A stretch of 64,000 nucleotides of DNA. It comes from an uncultured Ilumatobacter sp. Lineage in GTDB: Bacteria > Actinomycetota > Acidimicrobiia > Acidimicrobiales > Ilumatobacteraceae. The translations under genes and the position numbers were made by a program. The stretch covers positions 124,001-188,000 of the forward strand of contig CALKNK010000016.1 in NCBI GenBank assembly GCA_938091165.1, in the 5' to 3' direction. The notes beneath the pieces were generated by a model that had not been told where the DNA came from, ran no database searches, and was given only the letters and a program-made list of their open reading frames with translations. Shown here piece after piece: positions 56,357 to 64,000 of this stretch. How positions within the stretch are numbered: the stretch's first letter is position 1; every line of letters begins with the position of its first letter.

Positions 56357-56677
56357 TTATTGGCTACCGTCAAGTCGACCGGGAAGGTGATGCGTCGATC
56401 CCCCACGCACCTTGACTTCCTTGGGTTGACAAACGTGGCACCCGTACTCGAGGTGAATGCCCTGAATCGACATCTGCGTGCCGCGTGATTTTTCAAGGAT
56501 GACCTGCGGCAGGTGGTAAAGGTCGTCACCGCTACATACCGGACACTTCGGCCGCGGATCACGCGTCCAGCTGATCTTGCACACGTCGCAGGTCAGCTTG
56601 AGCGTCCCGTCGCCAACAGGCGCGCCGTGCAGGTGCAGGTCGCTGTCGCAGGACGGGCAGACAATCTCGAGGGCCAT
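56357..56677 (-). CDS. Zinc-ribbon protein of unknown function
   Basis: 106 residues from ATG 56677. Eight cysteines in four CXXC pairs (Cys7/10, Cys30/33, Cys45/48, Cys80/83) suggest two zinc-binding ribbons: M-A-L-E-I-V-C-P-S-C at the start, T-C-D-V-C-K, K-C-P-V-C-S and Y-G-C-H-V-C. The family is not recognised. Zinc ribbons of this size often bind nucleic acid or act as protein adaptors. A TACGCT box is 9 nt upstream. It lies 59 bp before the FAAL gene on the same strand, so the two may be expressed together. The frame extends further upstream, but without conserved character. Confidence 0.65.
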   Translation of the reverse strand: MALEIVCPSCDSDLHLHGAPVGDGTLKLTCDVCKISWTRDPRPKCPVCSGDDLYHLPQVILEKSRGTQMSIQGIHLEYGCHVCQPKEVKVRGGSTHHLPGRLDGSQ

Positions 56678-57017
56678 GACTCTTCGAGCGTACGACACAC
56701 CGTCGGCATCGAGTTGCGACCAGCTCTGCCTGAACGCCTCCACGAGTTGTAATCAGTTGCTCTGAAGCCTCTAGGTGCGGAGCAGTTCAGCACGGCAAAA
56801 ACGCATTTCCCCCAACACCTAGGTCGAAGGTCTGGGCGCGCTCAACGAGGACGACGACCGCAGTGACCGCACTCCTGACGACCCTGCACGCAGACTTAAG
56901 TTATGCGGCTCAAAGCCAGCCTTACCACAGTCTGGGAAAAACGTCGGTGTCAATTGGTTGGCCTACACGAACGGATCAGGGCCGCGAGTCGAGTGACCCC
57001 GTAGGCTCGGGGGCCGT
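56678..57017. other. Divergent intergenic region upstream of leuS
   Basis: About 340 bp between the zinc-ribbon gene and leuS. I see no T-box leader, riboswitch or small gene. A TAGGCT box at 57002-57007 ends 10 nt before the leuS ATG and probably drives it. Confidence 0.4.
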
Positions 57018-59876
57018 ATGAGCGAGACCGACAACACCGCACACAGCGCCAACAATCCTTCCCACCGGTACACGTCGGCACTTGCCCAGACCATCGAATT
57101 GCGGTGGCAGCAGAAGTGGGCGAGCGACGGAACCTTCAACGCTCCGAACCCCGCCGGCCCGCTCGCCGACCCCGCCGCAATCGCAGAGCGCGGCGACAAG
57201 CTCTTTGTCCTCGACATGTTTCCGTACCCATCCGGTGTCGGCCTCCACGTCGGCCACCCGCTGGGGTTCATTGGCACGGACGTCTACGCCCGATTTCAAC
57301 GTATGGCTGGACGCAACGTTATCTACACGATGGGCTTCGATGCATTCGGCCTACCTGCGGAGCAGTACGCCGTACAGACCGGAACCCACCCAGCAGTCAC
57401 GACAAACGCCAACATCGAAAACATGCGGCGCCAGCTGCGTCGCCTCGGGCTGAGTCACGACATGCGGCGCTCGGTCTCTACCACTGACCCGGAGTACTAC
57501 CGGTGGACGCAATGGATCTTCAGCCAAGTGTTCAACGCCTGGTACGACGAGGATGCCGAACGGGCGAGGCCGATCGATGAGCTGGTCGCCGAGTTCGAGG
57601 CCGGCGATCGGGTAGCACTCGACGAACGAAGCTGGAGCGAGCTCTCCCTCGCCGAACGCAACGAGGTCATCGACGACCATCGCTTGGCCTATGTCTCTGA
57701 GGCGCCGGTCAACTGGTGTCCCGGTCTGGGCACTGTCGTGGCAAACGAAGAAGTTACCGCCGACGGCCGTTCCGACCGTGGCAACTTCCCGGTGTTCAAG
57801 CGCAACATGCGGCAGTGGATGATGCGTATCACTGCGTATGCCGACCGCCTGATCGACGACCTCGAGTTGCTCGATTGGACCGAGGCCATCAAGGCGATGC
57901 AGCGCAACTGGATCGGCCGCAGCCACGGCGCCAAGGTCGACTTCGAATCGTCGGCTGGCACGATCACCGTCTTCACCACGCGACCCGACACGTTGTTCGG
58001 CACATCGTTCATGGTGCTCTCCCCCGAACATCCATACGTCGACGAGCTGGCCGGCCTGGACAAGGCCGACGAGATCGCCGCCTATCGCAAGCAGGCAGCT
58101 GCTAAAAAGGATTTTGAGCGGCAAGACGACACGCGCGAGAAGACGGGCGTGTTCACCGGGGCTTACGCCACGAACCCCGTCAACGGTGAACAGATCCCGG
58201 TCTGGATCGCCGACTACGTCCTTATGGGTTACGGCACCGGAGCCATCATGGCCGTGCCTTGTGGCGACAGCCGCGACTTTGAGTTCGCCCGCAAGTTCGA
58301 TTTGGCCATCCCGGCAATCCAAACTCCGCCGCCTGCCTGGTTCGAAGAACGCTCTCTGGACGTTACCCTCGACACACGGCAGTGGCCCGAGGCCTTTGTC
58401 GGCGATGCACCATACGTCAACAGCTCCAACGGCGAACTGTCTCTGGATGGACTGGTCAACAAGGCCGAAGGCATCGCGGTGATGAACGCCTGGCTCGAAC
58501 GGACGAATGCCGGTGAGGCGACCATCAATTACAAGTTGCGCGACTGGCTGTTCAGCCGCCAGCGATACTGGGGCGAACCGTTCCCGATCGTCTACGACGC
58601 CGACGGCAACCCGCACACGCTGCCTGATTCGATGCTGCCGGTCGAGCTCCCCGAGACCGAGTCGTTCTCACCGCGTACCTTCGACGATGATGACGAATTC
58701 TCGAGCCCCGAGAGCCCCCTCGATCGCCTCCAGGACTGGGTGAACGTCGAACTCGATCTCGGCGATGGCGTGCAGATATATCGTCGTGACACCAACGTGA
58801 TGCCGCAGTGGGCTGGATCGTGCTGGTACGAGATGCGATACCTCGACCCGACAAACACGGAGACCTTCTGTGACCCGGCCGTCGAGGAATACTGGATGGG
58901 TCCACAGACCCACATTCGCCCGGACCATCCGGGTGGCGTCGACCTCTACGTCGGCGGCGTCGAACATGCCGTGCTGCACCTGCTGTACGCCCGGTTCTGG
59001 CACAAGGTCTTGTTCGACCTTGGTCACGTCAGCTCCAAAGAGCCGTACGCCCGCCTGTTCAACCAGGGCTACATCATGGCTGCGGCGTTCAAGGACGAAC
59101 GCGAGATCTATGTCGAGGCAACGGAAGTCGAAGGGTCAGAGGACGCTGGCTTCACCCACGACGGCCAACCGGTCGCACGCGAGTGGGGCAAGATGGGCAA
59201 GTCCCTGAAGAATGCCGTCTCGCCCGACGAGATGTACGAGGAGTACGGGGCCGACACGTTGCGCCTCTACGAGATGGCGATGGGCCCACTCGACGCATCG
59301 CGGCCGTGGGAAACACGTGACGTCGTCGGCATGTACCGCTTCCTGCAGCGGCTCTGGCGCAACATGGTCGACGAAGAAACCGGCGCCTGCACTGTTGTCG
59401 ACACCGCTCCTGACGACGCGACCGACAAGCTGTTGCATCGGACCATCGATGTCGTTCGCACTGAGATGGACGCACTCCGGTTCAACACGGCGATCGCCAA
59501 GCTGATCGAGTTGAACAACGCCGTCACCAAACTCGACGCCACACCCCGAGCGGTCGCCGAAGCGATGATTCGCATGCTGGCACCACTCGTCCCACATATC
59601 ACCGAGGAACTGTGGCGCAAGCTCGGCCATGACGACACCGTGGCCTACATCGAGTTCCCAACCGCTGATCCGGCGCTACTCGTCGACGACACCATCGAGG
59701 TCCCTGTCCAGGTCAACGGCAAGGTGCGTGGCCGAATCACTATCTCCGCCGACGCCGACCGGGCCACAACCGAAGCGGCGGCGCTGGCCGACGAGAAAGT
59801 GATTGCCGCACTCGCGGGCAACGCGCCGAAGAAAGTCATCGTCGTGCCCGGCCGCATGGTCAACATCGTCGTCTAA
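57018..59876 (+). CDS. leuS: Leucyl-tRNA synthetase
   Basis: 952 residues, a complete class I synthetase of the long actinobacterial type. The HIGH motif appears in D-M-F-P-Y-P-S-G-V-G-L-H-V-G-H near residue 66, the editing (CP1) domain in the middle includes T-T-R-P-D-T-L-F-G-T and G-Y-G-T-G-A-I-M-A-V-P, and the KMSKS loop reads K-M-G-K-S (Gly in place of Ser) near residue 732. The C-terminal part contains the anticodon-binding domain and V-Q-V-N-G-K-V-R-G-R. It charges tRNA-Leu; a tRNA with a leucine anticodon but class I shape is in the same window (3633-3709). Confidence 0.96.
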   Translation: MSETDNTAHSANNPSHRYTSALAQTIELRWQQKWASDGTFNAPNPAGPLADPAAIAERGDKLFVLDMFPYPSGVGLHVGHPLGFIGTDVYARFQRMAGRNVIYTMGFDAFGLPAEQYAVQTGTHPAVTTNANIENMRRQLRRLGLSHDMRRSVSTTDPEYYRWTQWIFSQVFNAWYDEDAERARPIDELVAEFEAGDRVALDERSWSELSLAERNEVIDDHRLAYVSEAPVNWCPGLGTVVANEEVTADGRSDRGNFPVFKRNMRQWMMRITAYADRLIDDLELLDWTEAIKAMQRNWIGRSHGAKVDFESSAGTITVFTTRPDTLFGTSFMVLSPEHPYVDELAGLDKADEIAAYRKQAAAKKDFERQDDTREKTGVFTGAYATNPVNGEQIPVWIADYVLMGYGTGAIMAVPCGDSRDFEFARKFDLAIPAIQTPPPAWFEERSLDVTLDTRQWPEAFVGDAPYVNSSNGELSLDGLVNKAEGIAVMNAWLERTNAGEATINYKLRDWLFSRQRYWGEPFPIVYDADGNPHTLPDSMLPVELPETESFSPRTFDDDDEFSSPESPLDRLQDWVNVELDLGDGVQIYRRDTNVMPQWAGSCWYEMRYLDPTNTETFCDPAVEEYWMGPQTHIRPDHPGGVDLYVGGVEHAVLHLLYARFWHKVLFDLGHVSSKEPYARLFNQGYIMAAAFKDEREIYVEATEVEGSEDAGFTHDGQPVAREWGKMGKSLKNAVSPDEMYEEYGADTLRLYEMAMGPLDASRPWETRDVVGMYRFLQRLWRNMVDEETGACTVVDTAPDDATDKLLHRTIDVVRTEMDALRFNTAIAKLIELNNAVTKLDATPRAVAEAMIRMLAPLVPHITEELWRKLGHDDTVAYIEFPTADPALLVDDTIEVPVQVNGKVRGRITISADADRATTEAAALADEKVIAALAGNAPKKVIVVPGRMVNIVV

Positions 59877-59885
59877 CGACGCCGG

Positions 59886-62288
59886 TCAGGCGTCGACGAG
59901 TTCCCGCTCGGGCTCGGGCTCCTCGCCAGCGATTGCACTCTCGTCATGTCCACCCTCGACGTTCAGCGTGGGCAGGAGACGATCCAACATTTTCGGCAAC
60001 CACCAGTTCTTCTCACCGAGTAACTCCATCGTCGCGGGGACGAGCAACATGCGCACCAGTGTTGCGTCGAGGAAGATTGCCATTGCCAGCCCGAGACCGA
60101 ACATCTTGATCACACGAGCGTCCTCGAGCACGAAGCTGCCAAAGACCACAACCATGATCGCCGCCGCTGCAGTGATGACGCGGGCGGTGGCTGCGAGTCC
60201 GTCTGCAACCGAGGTCACCGGATCGCCCGTTTTGTCGTATTCCTCGCGCACCCGAGACAAGAGGAAGACCTCGTAATCCATCGAGAGACCAAACACGATG
60301 GCGAAGAGCATCATCGGCAGGAACGGCTCAATCGGACCGCTGCCGGTTCCCAACAGCTCAACACCCCAACCCCATTGGAAGACGGCGATGACGATGCCGT
60401 ACGCGGCGCCGATCGACAGCAGGTTCATGATGACGGCCTTGAGCGGGACCAGCACCGAGCGGAACACCATCAACAGCAGCAGAAACGACAGCGTCAAGAC
60501 AGCGAGGAAGAACACCGGGAGTCGGGCCCCAAGATAATCAGAGAAGTCAATGCTTGATGCCACAGCTCCCGTCACCTTCACGTCAAGCCCCGACCCGTTG
60601 ACCGCTCCCGGAATCACGGTGTCGCGCAACTCGCGCACCAGGGCCGAGGTGGCCTCGTCCTGTGGGCCAGTCTCGGGGACGACAAAGATCTGGAACGCCT
60701 GCTCGTTCTCGGATGGAATCGGTCCGAGTGCGCGCGCAACGCCGTCCGCATCGTTCAGTGTCGCAACGAGGTTCTGCGCCGCTCTGAGCTGACTCAGGTC
60801 GTCCAGTTCTGCAACCACGAGCAGCGGGCCGTTGCTCCCGGCACCGAAGCCTTCCGCGAGCAGTTCGTATGCCTGACGGGTGGTGGTGTCTTCCGCGAAC
60901 GTGCTCTCGTCGCCGAAACCAAGGCGCAGACTGAGCACCGGAATACTCATCACGAGTAACAGCACGGTGACGCCGATTGCCATCGGCCACGAGTGGCGCT
61001 GCACAAAGCGGCTCCACCGATAGGCCCAGGTCTCGCGCAGCGGCTTCTCTGCGCGAGGTGGCACCACTTCGCGTAGCCCCGTGACGAAGAACGACATCAC
61101 CAGCGTGGCAATCGCCATCACGACGAACACTGCAGCCACCGGAGCGAAGCCGAGGCCGACGGCCAGGAGCGCCACGGCGACAAATCCAGCCATGATCAAG
61201 CCACGCCAGCGGGTGACTTCAACGCGCTCACCGGCGAAACCGATCAATGCAGGCAGCAGCGTGACCGAGGCAACCATGGTGATCGCCACCGTGACCGCCG
61301 CTCCAGTGGCGAGACCGTTGATGAACGCGAGTTGCATCACGAACATGCCGAGCAGCGAGATCACCACCGTGAGGCCGGCAAACAGTACCGCTCGTCCGGC
61401 GGTGTCGATCCCACGCACTGTTGCATCGTGCGGCGACATGCCGTTACGCGTGCCCTCTCGGTACCGGGTGACGATGAACAGCGCGTAGTCAATGCCGACA
61501 CCGAGGCCGATCATGGCACCCAACGTGGTGGCGAAGTCCGGGATTGACATCACGTTGGTGAGCAGCGTGATGGTGCCGACACCGATGCCGACGCCGAACA
61601 GGGCGACGCCGATCGGCAGACCCATTGCGAGCACCGACCCGAACGCCAAGATGAGAATGACCACTGCGAATGCCAGGCCGATCAGTTCAGACTCCGGGGG
61701 CTCGAACTCGGCAAGTGCGGCTCCACCGATCTTGATGCTGACACCATCGATGTCGATTTGGTCGACGAGCGCCTCAATGTCGCGACCAATCTCACTCGCT
61801 CGAAGCTCATCGGTGTTCTCGTCGAAGTCCATGCCGGCATAGGCAATCGATCCATCGGGAGACACGAGGCCGCGTTGTTCGCCGATCGGCGAGTAGGGGC
61901 TCGTCAGTGTGACTTCCTCGATGGCGCCGACCTCGTCAAACAATGCCGACATCTCGACTTGGACCGCGGAGGCTCCGACGCCCTGCTCAGCTTCAAACAC
62001 GATCGAGCCAGAGATGAAGCTTCCTCCCGCACCGAAATTCTCCTTCAAGATCTCAAAACCAGCCAGCGAGTCGGAGTCGGGGCTCTCGAACGAACTCTCC
62101 GACGAACTTCCGATGCTCCCAACTGCGGCCAACGTGCCCACGAGCACGACCACCCATGCGGCGAGGACGGTCCGGCGGCGACGGAATGCGAACGACCCGA
62201 GGCGTTCCCAGATCGACGCGTTCGGACCCAGCGGCGTCACCCCATCGCCTTCCGCGTTGTTGGACAGTTTGTTCACGAATGGGAGCAT
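59886..62288 (-). CDS. MMPL/RND-family membrane transporter
   Basis: About 800 residues from ATG 62288 (ATG 62300 is an alternative). Twelve membrane helices in two repeats with two extracytoplasmic loops: the first begins G-S-S-S-E-S-S-F-E-S-P-D-S after helix 1, the second follows helix 7. The RND core motif G-V-G-I-D-Y-A-L-F-I-V-T-R-Y-R-E in the first half and F-G-L-S-M-D-Y-E-V-F-L-L-S-R-V-R-E in the second carry the conserved D-Y pairs thought to relay protons. Members export lipids or drugs. It is divergent from a TetR regulator 72 bp away, the usual arrangement for a repressed exporter. Confidence 0.9.
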   Translation of the reverse strand: MLPFVNKLSNNAEGDGVTPLGPNASIWERLGSFAFRRRRTVLAAWVVVLVGTLAAVGSIGSSSESSFESPDSDSLAGFEILKENFGAGGSFISGSIVFEAEQGVGASAVQVEMSALFDEVGAIEEVTLTSPYSPIGEQRGLVSPDGSIAYAGMDFDENTDELRASEIGRDIEALVDQIDIDGVSIKIGGAALAEFEPPESELIGLAFAVVILILAFGSVLAMGLPIGVALFGVGIGVGTITLLTNVMSIPDFATTLGAMIGLGVGIDYALFIVTRYREGTRNGMSPHDATVRGIDTAGRAVLFAGLTVVISLLGMFVMQLAFINGLATGAAVTVAITMVASVTLLPALIGFAGERVEVTRWRGLIMAGFVAVALLAVGLGFAPVAAVFVVMAIATLVMSFFVTGLREVVPPRAEKPLRETWAYRWSRFVQRHSWPMAIGVTVLLLVMSIPVLSLRLGFGDESTFAEDTTTRQAYELLAEGFGAGSNGPLLVVAELDDLSQLRAAQNLVATLNDADGVARALGPIPSENEQAFQIFVVPETGPQDEATSALVRELRDTVIPGAVNGSGLDVKVTGAVASSIDFSDYLGARLPVFFLAVLTLSFLLLLMVFRSVLVPLKAVIMNLLSIGAAYGIVIAVFQWGWGVELLGTGSGPIEPFLPMMLFAIVFGLSMDYEVFLLSRVREEYDKTGDPVTSVADGLAATARVITAAAAIMVVVFGSFVLEDARVIKMFGLGLAMAIFLDATLVRMLLVPATMELLGEKNWWLPKMLDRLLPTLNVEGGHDESAIAGEEPEPERELVDA

Positions 62289-62359
62289 GGTCGCTACCAT
62301 GAGGCATTGCAAGCACTGACCACCCATCGTGTCCAACGACACAACCCGACCGATTCGCG

Positions 62360-62992
62360 ATGACTCAACCCGACCACGAACCAGAGGCACAGCCATCCGT
62401 CGAGACCCAGGTCCCAGCCGGCGATGTCGACCCACGGGTCGAACGCTCTCGCACCTCAGTCGTCAGTGCCGCTGCTCAACTCCTGCTCGACAATGGCCCG
62501 GACGCGATTACCCACGCGCGGGTCGCTGCAGCAGCATGCGTGAGCAGGACCACGGTCTACAAGCACTTCCCCGAGCGCTCCGACCTGCTCTCTGTCACAG
62601 CGGAGGCAGTCGGGAAGAATGTTCCCAACCACAACGACATCACGGGCGATCTGCGGACCGATCTGCGGATGTTCCTCGATCACCTTGCGAGCGACCTGCG
62701 GGACCCGGTCCGCACTCGAATCATCGCGATGACGATGGAGCGCGGGCTTCATGATGATGCGGTTGCGTTGGTTCGCAACACTTTTATGCAGAAGTTCCGC
62801 GTGGTGTACACCGCCATCACATCGGCGGGCGTTGCGAGAGGTGAGCTCAGCGTCGACGTCGACGTCGAACTCGGCCTCGCATCAATGGCCGGGTCGTTGA
62901 TCTATGCGCGGCTCCTCACCGATCGGCCGATCGACGATGCACTCGTCGGCCGGGTGATCGACAACTTCATTCGAACCAACGCGCCCCACTGA
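62360..62992 (+). CDS. TetR-family regulator, divergent from the MMPL transporter
   Basis: 210 residues. The DNA-binding region is S-R-T-S-V-V-S-A-A-A-Q-L-L-L-D-N-G-P-D-A-I-T-H-A-R-V-A-A-A-A-C-V-S-R-T-T-V-Y-K-H-F-P-E-R, standard TetR. A Pro/Glu-rich tail of about 30 residues precedes it. The C-terminal domain is of the TetR_C class with V-D-V-D-V-E-L-G-L-A-S-M-A-G near the end. By position it probably controls the MMPL gene; the ligand may be a transported lipid or drug. Confidence 0.88.
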   Translation: MTQPDHEPEAQPSVETQVPAGDVDPRVERSRTSVVSAAAQLLLDNGPDAITHARVAAAACVSRTTVYKHFPERSDLLSVTAEAVGKNVPNHNDITGDLRTDLRMFLDHLASDLRDPVRTRIIAMTMERGLHDDAVALVRNTFMQKFRVVYTAITSAGVARGELSVDVDVELGLASMAGSLIYARLLTDRPIDDALVGRVIDNFIRTNAPH

Positions 62993-63009
62993 CCACCTGC
63001 TCGGCCAAC

Positions 63010-63999
63010 TCAAATCTGGCGTGAGTCGGCGCTGCAGGACAGCGCCTGCACCGCTTCGCCAGCAACAGCGCTGAACCGCGCGATCAAAGCCTCGAGCCAG
63101 GCCGGGGCATCGTCGGCAAAGCTCGCGCGCACCTGGGCTCGGATCGCCGCCGCTTCGTCCCCGGTCGGATCGCCGTAGGCATGCAGCCACGCATCGGCGC
63201 GCAACGACTGGAGCACGCTGAAGACGTCCACCGTTCCGAACTCGAGAGCGGCTGAGGTGACTTCGACATCAGGCAGCAGTCCATCAAGAGCCCCCAGCCA
63301 GTCGCCGCTGAGCGCCGCCGACACACTCTCGCCATCATGCATCGATCGGACCTCACCCCACCAGTCTGTGCCGCGCTGGTAGCCGGGATCGCCCCTGGCG
63401 TGATGGGAGATCAGTTCGCCGTGGCTCCATGGACCCAGCCCAGTATGGAGATCGACGACGCCAAGCCGCTGAGCACCGCCAACGATTTCGGCAAGGTGCT
63501 CATGCATCCAACGATTCGACCAAACCGGCCCCGATCCGCCGTGGAAGATTCCTGTCGGATGGTCGTACTGACCACCGCTCACGATCTCCTGGAATCGGCC
63601 GGGGCCGGCCTCACCCGCTACCTCCATCAGCGCTGCGGTGGTCATCTGCTGGGCCTCATCGTCCCAGCTTGACGGCACGAGCAAATCGGCAATATCGCCG
63701 TACCCGGTGTTACGCGGCACGTCGGCCCAGTCGATGAAGTTGCGATTGACATCGACATTGTCTTCATTAACGCGTCTACCCCAGGAAAAGCCCACAGGGT
63801 TTAGGGCGTGCAGGAGGACAACCCGCAAACCTTCCGGGCGGCGGTTCGAACATTCGTCAAGCCACCAGGACTGCAGGGCTGACCCGGCGTATCCCTCGAC
63901 ACCGTGCGTACCCGACACGATCAGCAATACATCGGTTGCGTTAGGCGCACCCAACACAGCGACATCGATTGCCAACTCCTCGCCTTCACGTCCGCGCAC
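63010..63999 (-). CDS. DUF2817 family protein (M14-like zinc carboxypeptidase fold), partial at window edge
   Basis: 329 residues visible; the true N-terminus probably lies beyond the window, since family members are about 360-370 residues long. Motifs: L-I-V-S-G-T-H-G-V-E-G-Y-A-G-S (zinc ligands H and E), H-A-L-N-P-V-G-F-S-W-G-R-R-V-N-E-D-N-V-D-V-N-R-N-F and V-V-D-L-H-T-G-L-G, together the HXXE...H pattern of the succinylglutamate desuccinylase/aspartoacylase branch of M14. The substrate is unknown. It converges on the TetR gene. Confidence 0.82.
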   Translation of the reverse strand: MRGREGEELAIDVAVLGAPNATDVLLIVSGTHGVEGYAGSALQSWWLDECSNRRPEGLRVVLLHALNPVGFSWGRRVNEDNVDVNRNFIDWADVPRNTGYGDIADLLVPSSWDDEAQQMTTAALMEVAGEAGPGRFQEIVSGGQYDHPTGIFHGGSGPVWSNRWMHEHLAEIVGGAQRLGVVDLHTGLGPWSHGELISHHARGDPGYQRGTDWWGEVRSMHDGESVSAALSGDWLGALDGLLPDVEVTSAALEFGTVDVFSVLQSLRADAWLHAYGDPTGDEAAAIRAQVRASFADDAPAWLEALIARFSAVAGEAVQALSCSADSRQI

Positions 64000-64000
64000 C

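Noticed and set aside
56678..57017. T-box leader for leuS
   Set aside because: No T-box core sequence, specifier stem or antiterminator was seen, and the -10 candidate lies 10 nt from the start codon, leaving no room for a leader.
57351..58616. A 421-codon open frame on the minus strand inside leuS
   Set aside because: It lies wholly antisense to a complete, motif-bearing leucyl-tRNA synthetase and has no recognisable domain; long antisense frames are expected in GC-rich coding DNA.
1..64000. CRISPR arrays, insertion sequences, toxin-antitoxin or defence islands
   Set aside because: I saw no regularly spaced repeats, transposase genes or defence-type domains; the accessory genes are metabolic or transport-related.

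Overview
The window looks like a chromosomal segment of a moderately high-GC actinobacterium, most likely a marine or freshwater member of the class Acidimicrobiia. The taxonomic call is inference from several signs. There is a monomeric NADP-type isocitrate dehydrogenase, an F420-type LLM oxidoreductase, a BldD-like regulator, a fatty-acyl-AMP ligase, an MMPL transporter and an actinobacterial SCO6745-family protein. A compact fabD-fabH-fabG-acpP-fabF operon is present, and many genes begin almost on top of a TANNNT -10 box (leaderless starts). No CRISPR array, rRNA, prophage or intact insertion sequence was seen.

Layout. 1-3.6 kb: conserved hypotheticals, a DUF3237 protein, an AMP-forming ligase and a tRNA with anticodon CAA. 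3.8-8.8 kb: type II fatty-acid synthesis (fabD, fabH, fabG, acpP, fabF, convergent fabZ). 8.8-13.6 kb: fasciclin lipoprotein, a HAD-PlsC fusion, a LysR regulator and a carboxyltransferase. 14.2-19.2 kb: citrate synthase, isocitrate dehydrogenase and an acyl-CoA dehydrogenase. 19.2-21.4 kb: an ECF sigma factor with its anti-sigma factor, tRNA-Val(GAC) and a DoxX protein. 21.4-33.4 kb: the conserved housekeeping block hemW, bldD-like, rsmE, dnaJ, hrcA, lepA, rpsT, holA. It is interrupted by photolyase, a sugar-alcohol-oxidase-like flavoprotein and an MFS exporter. 33.7-39.9 kb: a membrane protein, a CnoX-like thioredoxin, a phosphotransferase-PAC2 pair, an LLM oxidoreductase, phzF and a Fur-family gene. 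39.9-42.6 kb: a zinc/manganese ABC importer (znuA-znuC-znuB), with the Fur/Zur-like gene downstream. 42.8-47.5 kb: four tightly packed genes comprising two Gfo/Idh/MocA oxidoreductases (one with an N-terminal glutamine-amidotransferase-like domain), an alpha/beta hydrolase, and an S51-like hydrolase fused to a cysteinyl-tRNA-synthetase-type C-terminal domain. 47.6-53.4 kb: an oligopeptide-type ABC importer with a fused double ATPase, converging on that cluster. 53.6-64 kb: TetR, fatty-acyl-AMP ligase, zinc ribbon protein, leuS, a divergent MMPL/TetR pair and a partial DUF2817 peptidase-like gene.

How it fits together. Most of the window is core metabolism: fatty-acid elongation, TCA entry, translation and protein quality control. 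Accessory functions lie between the core blocks. The most unusual parts are the 42.8-47.5 kb cluster with its hydrolase-CysS-tail fusion, the degenerate lipoyl-like domain on FabD, the short-variable-arm tRNA with a leucine anticodon, a BldD-like protein that keeps the published c-di-GMP signature, and the consistent leaderless promoter pattern. That pattern also flags a 29-codon micro-ORF. All functional statements are read from sequence motifs by eye; no database search or computation was run.
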